From: JBDTNQ01 sp039933635
Lineage (GTDB): Bacteria; Acidobacteriota; Vicinamibacteria; Vicinamibacterales; SCN-69-37
Assembly: GCA_039933635.1 (NCBI GenBank)
Contig: JBDTNQ010000013.1
Coordinates: 1 to 56,098 of the forward strand
Direction of reading: 5' to 3'
DNA length: 56,098 nucleotides
Shown: positions 16,325 to 24,921 of the stretch, piece after piece
Layout of the letters: every line of letters begins with the position of its first letter
How positions within the stretch are numbered: position 1 is the stretch's first letter
Position numbers and translations under genes: made by a program
The notes under the pieces: model-generated
What the model was told of the DNA's origin: nothing
Seen by the model: the letters and a program-made list of their open reading frames with translations, nothing else
Database searches by the model: none

Positions 16325-17269
16325 CTATGCGACGGTCTCGTCACGAAACGGTGGCGTGGCAACCATCGCTCGCGCGATTTCGACGGCGCGGGTCCCACTG
16401 ATGGGGCCGGTAGGATAGGCATCCAGCACGATCGCGGGCAACAGCCGTTGCGTCAGGTCCGAAAACGTGAAGCCGTGTTCAGGCCCGCCACGCCGCGGGC
16501 CCGTCGCGGCCACGAGGCTCTCCAGTTCCTGCCGCCTGACCCCGACGGCGCCGAGGGCATCCGACAGCAGAGTACGGCGCTGTTCATCGGTCGGTCGTCC
16601 GAAGGTCAGCACGTCGGCCGCGCGCCGTCGAACAGCCGGATCCAACGCTGGCAAGCGGTTTGTGCACATGATCACCGCCGCGGGGACCTTCGCGTTCGCT
16701 ATCCGATCTATGCCCCGAATGAACGCGTTGACGCCTGCACGATCCTCATGGTGCATCTGGGCGGACTCGCGTGACTGCGCGAGCGCGTCAGCCTCGTCAA
16801 CCAGCAGGATCAACGCGCCGCGCGCTCGGCCGGACGTGGATCTCAGTTTCGTGGCCTCGGCCACCGTGTGGTCAAATGCCGCTGACAACAGCTGCGTCAT
16901 CTCCCCGACTCGGCCCTGCCCACGGGTTGAGAGACTCAAGGGCAACAGCGTGATCTCGATCCGCTCCTGCCGGGCGACGGAATCGCCAATAGTCTCAGCG
17001 AGTTCCGTCTTCCCCGATCCGACATCGCCGGCCAGCACGACGAGCGGCGGTCGCCGTAGCACCGACTCCAGAAGTGCCCTACCCTCGTGATGATGGCGGC
17101 GGGCCCAATCCTCGAGGCCGGCGGGATTCACCAGCAAGGCCAGGCTCTTGGCAAGCCTGGCCTTCTGTTCGTCGATCCCGACCAGCCTCGCCAGGCGCGA
17201 CTGGGCATCGACGTCTGGGTAGGTGGCACGTCGCTCGAACAGTTCATCGATCTGAGGCTTGCTGGTCAC
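16325..17269 (-). CDS. cap6: CBASS TRIP13-like AAA+ ATPase (Cap6)
   Basis: The 314-residue AAA+ protein has Walker A GDVGSGKT (81-88), Walker B ILLVDEADAL (D158, E159), and sensor and arginine-finger regions (VIMCTNRLPALDPAVRRRA). It resembles the TRIP13/Pch2 remodellers that disassemble HORMA complexes. In type III CBASS this enzyme switches off the CD-NTase by pulling apart the HORMA complex. The start overlaps the HORMA gene stop (ATGA), which fixes the pair as one unit. Confidence 0.86.
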   Translation of the reverse strand: MTSKPQIDELFERRATYPDVDAQSRLARLVGIDEQKARLAKSLALLVNPAGLEDWARRHHHEGRALLESVLRRPPLVVLAGDVGSGKTELAETIGDSVARQERIEITLLPLSLSTRGQGRVGEMTQLLSAAFDHTVAEATKLRSTSGRARGALILLVDEADALAQSRESAQMHHEDRAGVNAFIRGIDRIANAKVPAAVIMCTNRLPALDPAVRRRAADVLTFGRPTDEQRRTLLSDALGAVGVRRQELESLVAATGPRRGGPEHGFTFSDLTQRLLPAIVLDAYPTGPISGTRAVEIARAMVATPPFRDETVA

Positions 17270-17784
17270 GACAGACTCCGGACGGACGAACGATCGAGCG
17301 CTCTCCCGCCTGACGAGTACACGCGGTCGCTGGCAAAATAGCCCACCACGCTTGGCTCCGCTGCGCCACCCCGCTGGAATGGCAGGCCGTGCCGAAAGGC
17401 CGCTCGCTCAGCCTCGGACAGCCGATCCCACGCGGCACTGTAGGTTAAGTAGCTATAGAACGTCGCGCCGCTGATGTCCGCGCCAGGGCGAACGCGCCCA
17501 GGATCGTCGTCCGACGCCGATACTCCAGTCAAGTCGCGTGCGGTATATCGCAAGGTGGGCTCGATCCAACTGCCATTGCGCCGAAAGCCGTAGGTGACGG
17601 TGCCCAAGTAGCCGGACTTGAGGAACTCAGTGGCCTCAGCCTCGTACGCCGCAATCTGAGCGTCCGTCGGCAGGTCGTAGAAGCGCTGCATGCGCTTCAG
17701 ATCGGTGGCCACCTTCGCCGCCATGTGCCGCGCGTGCGTGACGGTGAACGTCGTGCTCTCGCTGAGGGTGTAGCTATGGGACAT
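17266..17784 (-). CDS. cap7: CBASS HORMA-domain sensor (Cap7)
   Basis: The 172-residue protein begins MSHSYTLSESTTFTVTHARHMAAKVATDL, an N-terminal strand and helix typical of bacterial HORMA proteins. A C-terminal strand region around YSYLTYSAAW and the end YFASDRVYSSGGRALDRSS could serve as the safety belt. Position is strong evidence: it lies between the CD-NTase gene (5-base gap) and the TRIP13-like gene (4-base overlap). Family members bind the CD-NTase after recognising a phage peptide. The ATG at 17784 is preferred over 17826, which would overlap the CD-NTase by 37 bases. Confidence 0.78.
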   Translation of the reverse strand: MSHSYTLSESTTFTVTHARHMAAKVATDLKRMQRFYDLPTDAQIAAYEAEATEFLKSGYLGTVTYGFRRNGSWIEPTLRYTARDLTGVSASDDDPGRVRPGADISGATFYSYLTYSAAWDRLSEAERAAFRHGLPFQRGGAAEPSVVGYFASDRVYSSGGRALDRSSVRSLS

Positions 17785-17789
17785 GAGGC

Positions 17790-18755
17790 TCACGCTTGAA
17801 AAGAGGAACCGAAGACCTTCTGCCAATACGCGACCGTCAACTGCCTCGTCGGCGCCGACAGAGCAGCGTCAATGGCGTCGCCGGCGTCCATGGCCGCATC
17901 GACGATCGCGTCGCGCTGTGCACGGGTGTAGAGGCGCGCGACGTTGTTCTCGGCGTTGACGGGGTCGACGATTCGAACGTCCCCGGCCAGAGAGCCAACC
18001 GTTGAAGGCGAGTAGTAGTCTCCGAAAACGATCTGCTCTCGGAGGGCACTGCGGGCGACGTACGTGAAGAAATGCTGGAGCGCCTCAGGATAATCCGAGA
18101 AGTCGAGGCCGCCGTCGCACAGCTTCGCGAGGATCAGTTCGATCATGAACGACTTGAACCGGAATCCCTCCCGCTCCTGTTTCATTCGTTTCGCCCAGAA
18201 CTTCACCAATCGAGCGACCTGAGCGAAGTCCTGCTCTTGCGCATTCTTACGCTTCGCGGTGAAGTCCAGGTGCAGGGGGATGTTGGTCCTCAGGAGCGAG
18301 CCATCTTCCTGGCTGACCAAGTTCCCGTACCACTTGGGGTCACCGTCGTACAGAATCGGAACCACGTCCACATCAAGGCCGCTGCCCCGAAACGAGACGG
18401 TGACGCAGTAGGTCTGGGGCTTCACCTGGTCCGGGCTGAAGTTCGGGAAGGCTGCTCTCAGCCGCCCGGCGAGGTACTCGAGTAGGGCCGCGACCTCGGT
18501 CGGCGCATCGGCACCGCTGATGTAACACGCCACGTCAATGTCGTTGAGCGATCGCAGGGCAGTCCCCTTGGCGAGGCTTCCCGAGAGGAGCATTTTTCTC
18601 AAGGTGAAGTCCGGATGCTCTTCAAGGTAGCCTTCCAGCTTCTCGCGAAGGCGGCGGACCTGCGCTCGGTAGTCGTTCGCCTTCTCCCTTGGTAGATTCA
18701 CTCTGTCCTGCGCGAACGTCAAAATCTCACCGTGGTCGACGTGCTGTCGGCCCAT
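17790..18755 (-). CDS. cdnC: CD-NTase (cGAS/DncV-like nucleotidyltransferase), type III CBASS
   Basis: The 321-residue protein has the nucleotidyltransferase signature SGSLAKGT (GS at 59-60) followed by the metal-binding acids NDIDV (D72, D74) and a later LDVDVVP (D128, D130). It should make a cyclic oligonucleotide second messenger after phage sensing; which bases cannot be told, and the symbol reflects association only. GGGAGG precedes the ATG at 18755, which is better than the upstream in-frame start at 18815. It is first in the CBASS operon and diverges from the sigma-like gene. Confidence 0.87.
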   Translation of the reverse strand: MGRQHVDHGEILTFAQDRVNLPREKANDYRAQVRRLREKLEGYLEEHPDFTLRKMLLSGSLAKGTALRSLNDIDVACYISGADAPTEVAALLEYLAGRLRAAFPNFSPDQVKPQTYCVTVSFRGSGLDVDVVPILYDGDPKWYGNLVSQEDGSLLRTNIPLHLDFTAKRKNAQEQDFAQVARLVKFWAKRMKQEREGFRFKSFMIELILAKLCDGGLDFSDYPEALQHFFTYVARSALREQIVFGDYYSPSTVGSLAGDVRIVDPVNAENNVARLYTRAQRDAIVDAAMDAGDAIDAALSAPTRQLTVAYWQKVFGSSFQA

Positions 18756-18969
18756 CTCCGTCCTCCCTCTCGTCAGGAACCAGTGTGGGCCCCCACCGCC
18801 CTTCCGGCACGACAATTCCCCTGAAGGCCATTGCGAACGAGCCGGGCCAAATTTGGAGACCGGTTGGCGATGACTTGACGTTCACGAATTTGGGCGGACG
18901 ACCGACTGCGCTACCTCAGCTAGAATCCGGTGTTCCGAATTGTGCCTCGCTCATTCGCACTAGACCTGC
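18756..18969. promoter_or_regulatory. Divergent promoter region between CBASS and the sigma/ImmA trio
   Basis: This 214-base stretch separates the CD-NTase start (minus) from the sigma-like gene start (plus), so both operons must be launched from here. It has an AT-richer patch near 18,850-18,900 (CCAAATTTGG palindrome and CACGAATTTGGG). No consensus promoter stands out. Confidence 0.5.
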
Positions 18970-19545
18970 ATGGCATCGATCGATCCGTTCGACAGCGTTG
19001 ACTGGGAGGACATCTACAGAAAGCTCCTCGTCCATGCGCTTCGCCTTTCGGTCCTCATGGGACGCGACAAGGTTCTTGCGGGCACAGGGTTCTCGGCTGA
19101 GGATCTTGTGAGCGACACGATCGTGAAGGCGCTCGGTGGGGACGAGATCCGCTATCGCGCAGAGAAGGGAGAGCTCCTTCCGCTCTTGCGAACGGCGATG
19201 ACCAGGGACTTCCTCGACCTGCGGAAGAGGAGGAGTCATCAGCGCAATGTGCACGTGGATCTCGGCGCCCAAGAGGCCGACAAGGATGCCCGCCTACGCG
19301 ACCGCTCAGACGAGGAGCGGCGAAAGGCGCTCGAATTGCTTCAGGACGTTCGCCGCGTGGTGGAGCACGACCAGAAGTTGGCGGAGTACATAGATGCCGT
19401 TGAGCTCGGCTGCGCCACGCCGGCAGAGATCGCCGAATTGTGTGGAGCTGACGTCAGAGACATCTACGAGAGGCGCAGAAAGTTGAACAGGGCCGTATCG
19501 GCTCAATTCATAAGGAGGCGCAGCGATGAAGAAGAAAGCGCCTGA
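18970..19545 (+). CDS. Sigma-70-like (ECF-type) factor
   Basis: The 191-residue protein has sigma region 2 features (SAEDLVSDTIVKALGG, then LLPLLRTAMTRDFLDLRKRR, like the core-binding and -10 recognition helices). A C-terminal region 4-like helix-turn-helix follows (CATPAEIAELCGADVRDIYERRRKLNRAV). It is therefore a candidate RNA polymerase sigma factor or sigma-derived regulator. No clear ribosome-binding site precedes the ATG. It overlaps the next gene by 20 bases and heads a three-gene unit divergent from CBASS. A role in switching the CBASS or itself is inferred from position only. Confidence 0.72.
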   Translation: MASIDPFDSVDWEDIYRKLLVHALRLSVLMGRDKVLAGTGFSAEDLVSDTIVKALGGDEIRYRAEKGELLPLLRTAMTRDFLDLRKRRSHQRNVHVDLGAQEADKDARLRDRSDEERRKALELLQDVRRVVEHDQKLAEYIDAVELGCATPAEIAELCGADVRDIYERRRKLNRAVSAQFIRRRSDEEESA

Positions 19546-19975
19546 GCCTGCCGACGCAGCGCTGGATATGTTGAACAGGCTGCTGGGGCCTGTGGAAGAC
19601 ATGGCTGCGGACGAGTTGACATCGGCCATCGCCGAGGCAGGAATCGATCTGCCGGCAGCCCGAGAGAAGCTCTACACACGCATCAGCGAGATGCGCTCGA
19701 AAGCCTGGGAGAGGAATTCGAGCGTGACGACAGACATCACCAGTCTTCTCTCGCAACTCCGCCCGGATCATCTACCGACATCTGACCCCAAGGTCGCCCA
19801 ACGGGCGGCGGCCACGTGGGTGCGAGATCTGCTCGAACGGCCACTATCGGCGACCGGGCCAGCTGACCTCGCGGTGGCTGCACGGAATCTCGATGGTACG
19901 CTGGCCGACGCGGATCAAAAGATCCTTCGCGAGCTTGAGGATGAGGTACGGCGCATGTCAGACGACTCTGACTGA
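19526..19975 (+). CDS. Small helical protein between sigma-like factor and ImmA/IrrE peptidase
   Basis: The 149-residue protein is nearly all helical by composition. Its N-terminal part reads LNRLLGPVEDMAADELTSAIAEAGIDLPAAREKLYTRI, a pattern often seen in unnamed partners of ImmA/IrrE peptidases. A perfect AAGGAGG lies about six bases before the ATG, inside the end of the sigma gene. There is no catalytic motif or membrane segment. A role as anti-sigma factor or as peptidase substrate is plausible from gene order but not shown. Confidence 0.72.
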   Translation: MKKKAPEPADAALDMLNRLLGPVEDMAADELTSAIAEAGIDLPAAREKLYTRISEMRSKAWERNSSVTTDITSLLSQLRPDHLPTSDPKVAQRAAATWVRDLLERPLSATGPADLAVAARNLDGTLADADQKILRELEDEVRRMSDDSD

Positions 19976-19980
19976 AGGTC

Positions 19981-20826
19981 ATGGCTCCAGAGCTTTATGC
20001 CCGAGCACTGCTCGACCGGCTCTCCATCGCCGATGTGCCGGACGTGCGCCGGATTGCCGCCACGCTTCGAGTGCCTGTGCACGAACGACCGTTGGAACGA
20101 TGCGAAGGCATGCTTGTTCGCATCAAGGGGACGGCGAGAGCGGCGATAGCCATCAAGAGTTCGGTCCGCGAGGACAGCCGAAAGCGGTTCACCGTCGCGC
20201 ACGAACTGGGACACTTGCTGCTGCCGGGGCACGACAACTGTGGCGTGTGCACCTCCGGAGTGATCGAAACTTGGGCCGGAGACGTGCGCGAGAAGGAGCG
20301 GGAGGCGAACGCCTTTGCCGCGGAACTGTTGATGCCTTCGCCGGTTCTGCTGCGCCTCCTGGCGGGCAAGACGCCGAGCCTTGGGCTCGTCGAAAGAGTT
20401 TCGGAGGCGTTCAAGACGTCACTGACGGCGAGCGGCTATCGCTTCGCTGGCCTCACGTCATACGCCGTCGCACTGGTATGGAGTGAGTCCGGACGAACGC
20501 GATGGGCGAAGCGGTCTGACGAGTTCAGTAGCTGGTTGCGCGTTCGGGAAACGTTGGACTCGCGGACGATCGCGGCGGACCTGTTCCGAGGCATCGACGT
20601 TCCGAGCGGCGCGCACGTTGTGCCTGCCGATGCGTGGGTTGAGCGTGCACAGCCCGGCGCCACGCTGGTCGAAGAGTCCCGCTTGTTGCCGAGCTACGGT
20701 GCCGTCCTCACACTGCTCTGGGCCAAGGAAGCCTCCGATGGCTCGGAAGCCGGCGAGCTGCTCGAAGAGCTAGACCCGTCCGATTTCACCGTACACCGCG
20801 GGCGCTGGCCCACGCGACGGCGATAA
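19981..20826 (+). CDS. ImmA/IrrE-family zinc metallopeptidase
   Basis: The 281-residue protein has the zinc motif FTVAHELGHLLL (H74, E75, H78) and a downstream third-ligand helix EREANAFAAELLMPS (E108), the ImmA/IrrE arrangement. These peptidases cut repressors or anti-sigma-like partners after a stress signal. The C-terminal 130 residues hold mixed strands and may be a sensor. It starts five bases after the small helical gene. CapP, an ImmA/IrrE peptidase paired with the repressor CapH in some CBASS operons, is a useful comparison; here a sigma-like factor replaces the HTH repressor. Confidence 0.85.
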   Translation: MAPELYARALLDRLSIADVPDVRRIAATLRVPVHERPLERCEGMLVRIKGTARAAIAIKSSVREDSRKRFTVAHELGHLLLPGHDNCGVCTSGVIETWAGDVREKEREANAFAAELLMPSPVLLRLLAGKTPSLGLVERVSEAFKTSLTASGYRFAGLTSYAVALVWSESGRTRWAKRSDEFSSWLRVRETLDSRTIAADLFRGIDVPSGAHVVPADAWVERAQPGATLVEESRLLPSYGAVLTLLWAKEASDGSEAGELLEELDPSDFTVHRGRWPTRRR

Positions 20827-20909
20827 CAAGACACCGAACCAGATCACAGGCTCAGCGCAGGCAGGGGACCGAGTCTGTCGCTCTGACTGGCCCTCGGTCC
20901 CTCGCGCCA

Positions 20910-20984
20910 TCAGAGGCTGTTCAACAATCGCGTGTGGATCCGCTTCGCCACCGACCCCGGAACTGAGTAGGCGGTATGCGTGGC
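20910..20984 (-). pseudogene. Fragment duplicate of the 21 kb HTH gene 3' end
   Basis: On the minus strand this reads HTAYSVPGSVAKRIHTRLLN before a TGA. It matches the last residues of the intact gene just to the right (AHTIYSVPESVAVRIHTRLLN) at about 17 of 20 positions. Only the 3' end is recognisable, so it is a remnant of a tandem duplication or of a related gene. Confidence 0.65.
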
Positions 20985-21026
20985 CCAACCTGGATGGTTA
21001 TCGCGAGAAGGTGCGGACGATGAGAG

Positions 21027-21332
21027 TCAGACGCCATTCAGTAGGCGGGTGTGGATGCGCACCGCAACTGACTCGGGGACCGAGTAGATGGTATGGGCCT
21101 TCTTGCGCCCGAGGCGGATCTTGATCACACCCTGTTCGTCCTTGACCAGCAGCCGGACGGTCTCCCGTCCAAGGCTCCACGCCTCGGCGAGTTCTCCAAT
21201 GCGATAGTGACGCTCGAATACGGGGTGCTCCCGAGACGCCGGCTCCGTTCTACTCGTCGGACCTGTCGCCCTCCCGACTTCTCGGTCGCTGAATTGGCGG
21301 CCATCGGTGAACGTCATGAGATTCCCTGGCAC
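21027..21332 (-). CDS. Helix-turn-helix protein, excisionase/MerR-like
   Basis: The product is up to 101 residues; the first 40 are low complexity and the real start may be internal. The core ERHYRIGELAEAWSLGRETV then RLLVKDEQGVIKIRLGRKKAHTIYSVPESVAVRIHTRLL has the winged HTH plan of excisionase or MerR-type proteins: a helix-turn-helix, then a wing, then a promoter-side helix. It lies at the end of the mobilisation gene block and may act as a recombination directionality factor or regulator. A partial copy follows at 20,910-20,984. Confidence 0.6.
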   Translation of the reverse strand: MPGNLMTFTDGRQFSDREVGRATGPTSRTEPASREHPVFERHYRIGELAEAWSLGRETVRLLVKDEQGVIKIRLGRKKAHTIYSVPESVAVRIHTRLLNGV

Positions 21333-21522
21333 TTGTGTCCGAGCCGCAGCTCCTTGCTTTCGCAGCCTTCCGTACGCTGGCTGATCGCGGCATCCGGAGT
21401 GCTTACTGCTTCAATTACTTCGTGGTCGCAGCCAATTTCGCTTCCGAGGCCTGCGTGGTATTGCCGTACGAGATAGCGCAGGCGGCCCTGGGGACGACGA
21501 GGTTTCCCGTTTCTGCGCACTG

Positions 21523-22125
21523 TCACGATCGGCTCCGATTCAGAATCGCCCGCGCCGGCATCTGCCGTCGCGTCGCCCGCTCCAGCGCCGCTAGACGGAC
21601 TCGATATTCCTCGTCTGTCAGCGTGCCGCCGAAGTCCAGGAGTTGACGCTGTAGGGCGAGTCGTTCGGGCTGCAGGTCGCGCAGGGCCTGGTCCACGTCG
21701 CGGCCGCGTTCGGCCCGCGCGGCGTCGCGGGCGGCCGCGAACCGCTCCGGGTGCCTCACCGCCGTGAAGCGGTAGCAGTCGTGTCTGTGGCCGCGTGTCT
21801 GGCGCGTTCGCGTGCGGAAGAAGAGCGGCGCCGGACCATCCACGTGTTTCTGCAGCATGCGCTTCACCGACGCGACACTCATGCCTGACCACCGCGCCAA
21901 CGTGGGATAGCTCACAAAGCAGTTCCAGTCCCCCGTCTCGACGTCGAGGCTCATCGCCCGTACGACGACCACCGCGAGGAGCCGCTCCAACGTGGCGTAG
22001 GGCGCACGGCCGCGCTTGGGGAACAACCGGTCGAGCACACAGACCCACGGCGACCATCTCTCGTCACCAGGTCGCGCGAGCGGCGCGCCCGCGCGAGCCG
22101 CCTCCGTGAGCAGGGCCGGCGTCAT
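21523..22125 (-). CDS. Replication-initiator-like winged-helix protein
   Basis: The 200-residue protein has a predicted winged-helix region: YATLERLLAVVVVRAMSLD, then SYPTLARWSGMSVASVKRMLQKHVD. This resembles the N-terminal domain of plasmid replication initiators and HTH regulators that read a gene-specific operator. The C-terminal 80 residues are a charged helical stretch. It starts over the relaxase stop (ATGA), so it belongs to the mobilisation operon. Whether it starts replication of an excised circle or only regulates transfer is undecided. Confidence 0.55.
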   Translation of the reverse strand: MTPALLTEAARAGAPLARPGDERWSPWVCVLDRLFPKRGRAPYATLERLLAVVVVRAMSLDVETGDWNCFVSYPTLARWSGMSVASVKRMLQKHVDGPAPLFFRTRTRQTRGHRHDCYRFTAVRHPERFAAARDAARAERGRDVDQALRDLQPERLALQRQLLDFGGTLTDEEYRVRLAALERATRRQMPARAILNRSRS

Positions 22126-24908
22126 CTTTCGGGGCTCTCGGAGACGCCCACGCCCAATCGCGTGACGGTGAGTGCGGTCGCACGACCCGCGTCTGGTGAC
22201 GAGGCTATGGCCTGCGAGCGAATCCCCGGTCCGCTGCTCACCTCGATCGCAGACGCGTGAGACATCTCGCGGCTGAGGGCCTCGCCAAGCCGTGACCGAT
22301 TGTCTGTGTAGATTTGGGCGTCGAACCGGCCTCGCGAGACGGCCACGTATGCGAAACGCCGATTGACGAGTGTCGCCGCACCCCGCTCGGTATCGACGTG
22401 AACGAGCACGCGATCCGCCGTCTGCCCCTGGCTGCTGTGACTCGTCACCGCGTAGCCGTAGTCGAGGTGCGACTGCGCCTCCTTCGCAAGGGCTACCGTG
22501 CGCCGTGAGTCCAATCGCACGTGCAGGCGGCCCTGCGCATCGACCTGCTGCAAGGTCGCCAACTCCCGATTTGCAACGTGATGGACCCGGTCTGGTGCGG
22601 TGAACTGCAGGCGGTCCCCCACCGCGAACGTGCGCTCGGCCTCGCGATAGAGGGTGACGCCCTGGAGGCGGCGTGGATCGTAGGTGACGCGCTCACCGCT
22701 CTGCCGCGTCACCGTGACGCGATTCTCTGACGGCTCGACGTGCGCCACCCGCGCGTATTCGCCGGCCTCGAGTCCGACGGTTTGGCTGCCGCGTTGGTAG
22801 CGCACGACGTTGCCCGGCTCGTACTGCGCCGCCCACTGGCGGTCCGCCCCCGTCACCTCCTGTCTGGCCACAAGGATCCGGACGGGCTGCTCGTGGCCTT
22901 GGACACGGCCGGCGGTCTGCATCAGACGGTGGATCGCCTGGTTGATCTCCGTCCGTGAGAGGTTGTCGGGCGACACCACCAAGGTCCCCTCTGGGGACTC
23001 GGCATACGCGTGGGCGATCGCCGTGAACCGCTGCTGGCGATCGGTCACCTCGTGCACGCGCCCCTGGTCTTCAAGATCCTGCATGGCAGTGCGCACGTCT
23101 CCGCGCGCCAGTTGCTCGACCACCTGTTTGAGGGCGGGGTCCTGCTGCCGCACGATGTCGTCCAGACGGATCGTCGCAAGGCCGGCTTCCTGGAGTTGTT
23201 GATACGGGCGCCCGGCCTCGACGGCCTGGTGTTGTCGGACGTCGCCGACCAGGACGACCCGGTCCCGCGGCCCCAGTCGTTGCAGGAAGTCGCGGATTTG
23301 CCGCGTGCTGGCCAAGCTCGACTCGTCGAGCACATACAGGTGCTTCTGTCCGTCATGAGGCGCATCGGGCCGCGCGAGATGACGTTGGAGCGTGCTCGTC
23401 GCGATGCCGGCTTCGGCAAGTTTCTGGGCGGCACGCGAGGTGGGCGCAAATCCCTCGACACGATAGCCGTCCCACTCCGCGCCCTCACGTACGGCCGCCA
23501 ACGCCGTCGTCTTACCGGCGCCCGCGACGCCCTCCAGCGCGACCACCTGATCGCGGTTCGCGAGTAGCCGGTCGACCGCCTGCCGCTGATGATCGCTCAG
23601 GTGCGGCGAGGCATACGCAACGGCCTGACGCGTCAACGGGGTCACGAGGGGCGCTTGCTTCTGTTGCCCCGCGTGCATCGCCGCGATGGTCTCTCGCTCG
23701 AGGCGGACCATCTCGGGCGTGGTGACGACTTGTCCTGCCCGCCCAGACGGTTGCTCGACAGGGATCAGCGCGCCGGCGGCGAGCCGCTCGGCGAGTTCGT
23801 GCTTGATGGCGGCGACGGGCACCTCTCCCATCGATCGTGTGAGGGCATCACGCATCAGCGCGCGCTCGTCAACCACCGCCTCGCGTTCCAGGTTTCGGTC
23901 CGTGGCGTAGGTGACCGCCCCGCGCGCCGTGATGTGCGACACATGGCGTTCCCCGAGGTCCGCCCGCAGTCGTGCCGCCTGCACGACGCGCGCCGGCTGC
24001 TGCCCATGGGCTTCCGCCAGCGCTGCATGGCGGCGCTGCATGGCCTCGTGCGATCCTTCGCCCTTCGCTTCGCGGGTCTGGTGGGCCGCGATCTGGGCCG
24101 CGGCCGCGCCGCTCCGTTGGCGCTGCTCCAGGTGGTCCTCTATCTGCTGACGGCGGGGACTCGACGCCTCGAGGTATTCGGGCGAGTAGCCGCGAATCTC
24201 GGGCTGTCCGCTGGCCCCGCGCTCGATTTCGTACCCCAACGCGGTGAGGCGCGCGGCGAGTTCCGAGCGATAGAGCGCCGTCGCGTACTGTTGAGTCTTG
24301 TAGAGTTCCTGCGGCTGGAGTGCACGGGTCTCGCCGGTGCGCCGCTCGGTCATGTTGAAGAACACGACGTGCGTGTGCAGTTGCGGAGCCGCGTAACCAT
24401 CGACCGGCCGGGCACTGTCATGCTCGAAACTCGCGGCTACCCACTTGCCCGTCGTCTCTGCCGGATGATTCCGCCCGATCCGGGCCTGGACGTACCGCTC
24501 CGTTTCATCCAGCGCTACGCGCACACTCGCGCGGTGCGCCTCGGCCACGCGGACATCGCCGCCGACCAGCGCGGTCAGGGACACGCTCTTCGGAGCGGAG
24601 AACGTACCGTCCCATCCGGCGCGATGCGCCATCGTCGACACCCGGTCACCGCTCGCGTCGGTATAGGTGCGGGCGGTCTGATGCGCGACGAGCGGATCGC
24701 CCGTGATCGGGTGCCGCCCCTCGGCGAGCCGATGGACGTGCGCCTCCTGCACGTCGCCCGCGAGGCCCCACTCACGCGCAAGCTTTCCGTGCCACTGGCC
24801 GCGAATCTCGTCGCCCTGGGTGTAGTAGTTCTGACGGGCGTTACTGAACTCCTCCGCATGGTAGGTGCGGATTTGCGCGGAACTCAGGGGCTTCGAGATA
24901 GTGAGCAT
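22122..24908 (-). CDS. MobF-family conjugative relaxase-helicase (TrwC/TraI type)
   Basis: The 928-residue protein has an N-terminal relaxase domain: MLTISKPLSSAQIRTYHAEE, paired tyrosines Y28-Y29, and the metal-binding APQLHTHVVFF. A RecD-like helicase follows, with GVAGAGKTTALAA as Walker A, LDESSLAS as motif II, and SHSSQGQTADRVLVHVD near the C-terminus. It nicks oriT, stays bound to the 5' end and unwinds the transfer strand. The ATG at 24908 is set by GGGAG just upstream and by the conserved MLTI start. It overlaps the Rep-like gene and follows the coupling protein by 13 bases. Confidence 0.92.
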   Translation of the reverse strand: MLTISKPLSSAQIRTYHAEEFSNARQNYYTQGDEIRGQWHGKLAREWGLAGDVQEAHVHRLAEGRHPITGDPLVAHQTARTYTDASGDRVSTMAHRAGWDGTFSAPKSVSLTALVGGDVRVAEAHRASVRVALDETERYVQARIGRNHPAETTGKWVAASFEHDSARPVDGYAAPQLHTHVVFFNMTERRTGETRALQPQELYKTQQYATALYRSELAARLTALGYEIERGASGQPEIRGYSPEYLEASSPRRQQIEDHLEQRQRSGAAAAQIAAHQTREAKGEGSHEAMQRRHAALAEAHGQQPARVVQAARLRADLGERHVSHITARGAVTYATDRNLEREAVVDERALMRDALTRSMGEVPVAAIKHELAERLAAGALIPVEQPSGRAGQVVTTPEMVRLERETIAAMHAGQQKQAPLVTPLTRQAVAYASPHLSDHQRQAVDRLLANRDQVVALEGVAGAGKTTALAAVREGAEWDGYRVEGFAPTSRAAQKLAEAGIATSTLQRHLARPDAPHDGQKHLYVLDESSLASTRQIRDFLQRLGPRDRVVLVGDVRQHQAVEAGRPYQQLQEAGLATIRLDDIVRQQDPALKQVVEQLARGDVRTAMQDLEDQGRVHEVTDRQQRFTAIAHAYAESPEGTLVVSPDNLSRTEINQAIHRLMQTAGRVQGHEQPVRILVARQEVTGADRQWAAQYEPGNVVRYQRGSQTVGLEAGEYARVAHVEPSENRVTVTRQSGERVTYDPRRLQGVTLYREAERTFAVGDRLQFTAPDRVHHVANRELATLQQVDAQGRLHVRLDSRRTVALAKEAQSHLDYGYAVTSHSSQGQTADRVLVHVDTERGAATLVNRRFAYVAVSRGRFDAQIYTDNRSRLGEALSREMSHASAIEVSSGPGIRSQAIASSPDAGRATALTVTRLGVGVSESPER

Positions 24909-24921
24909 GCTCCCTCGGCGA

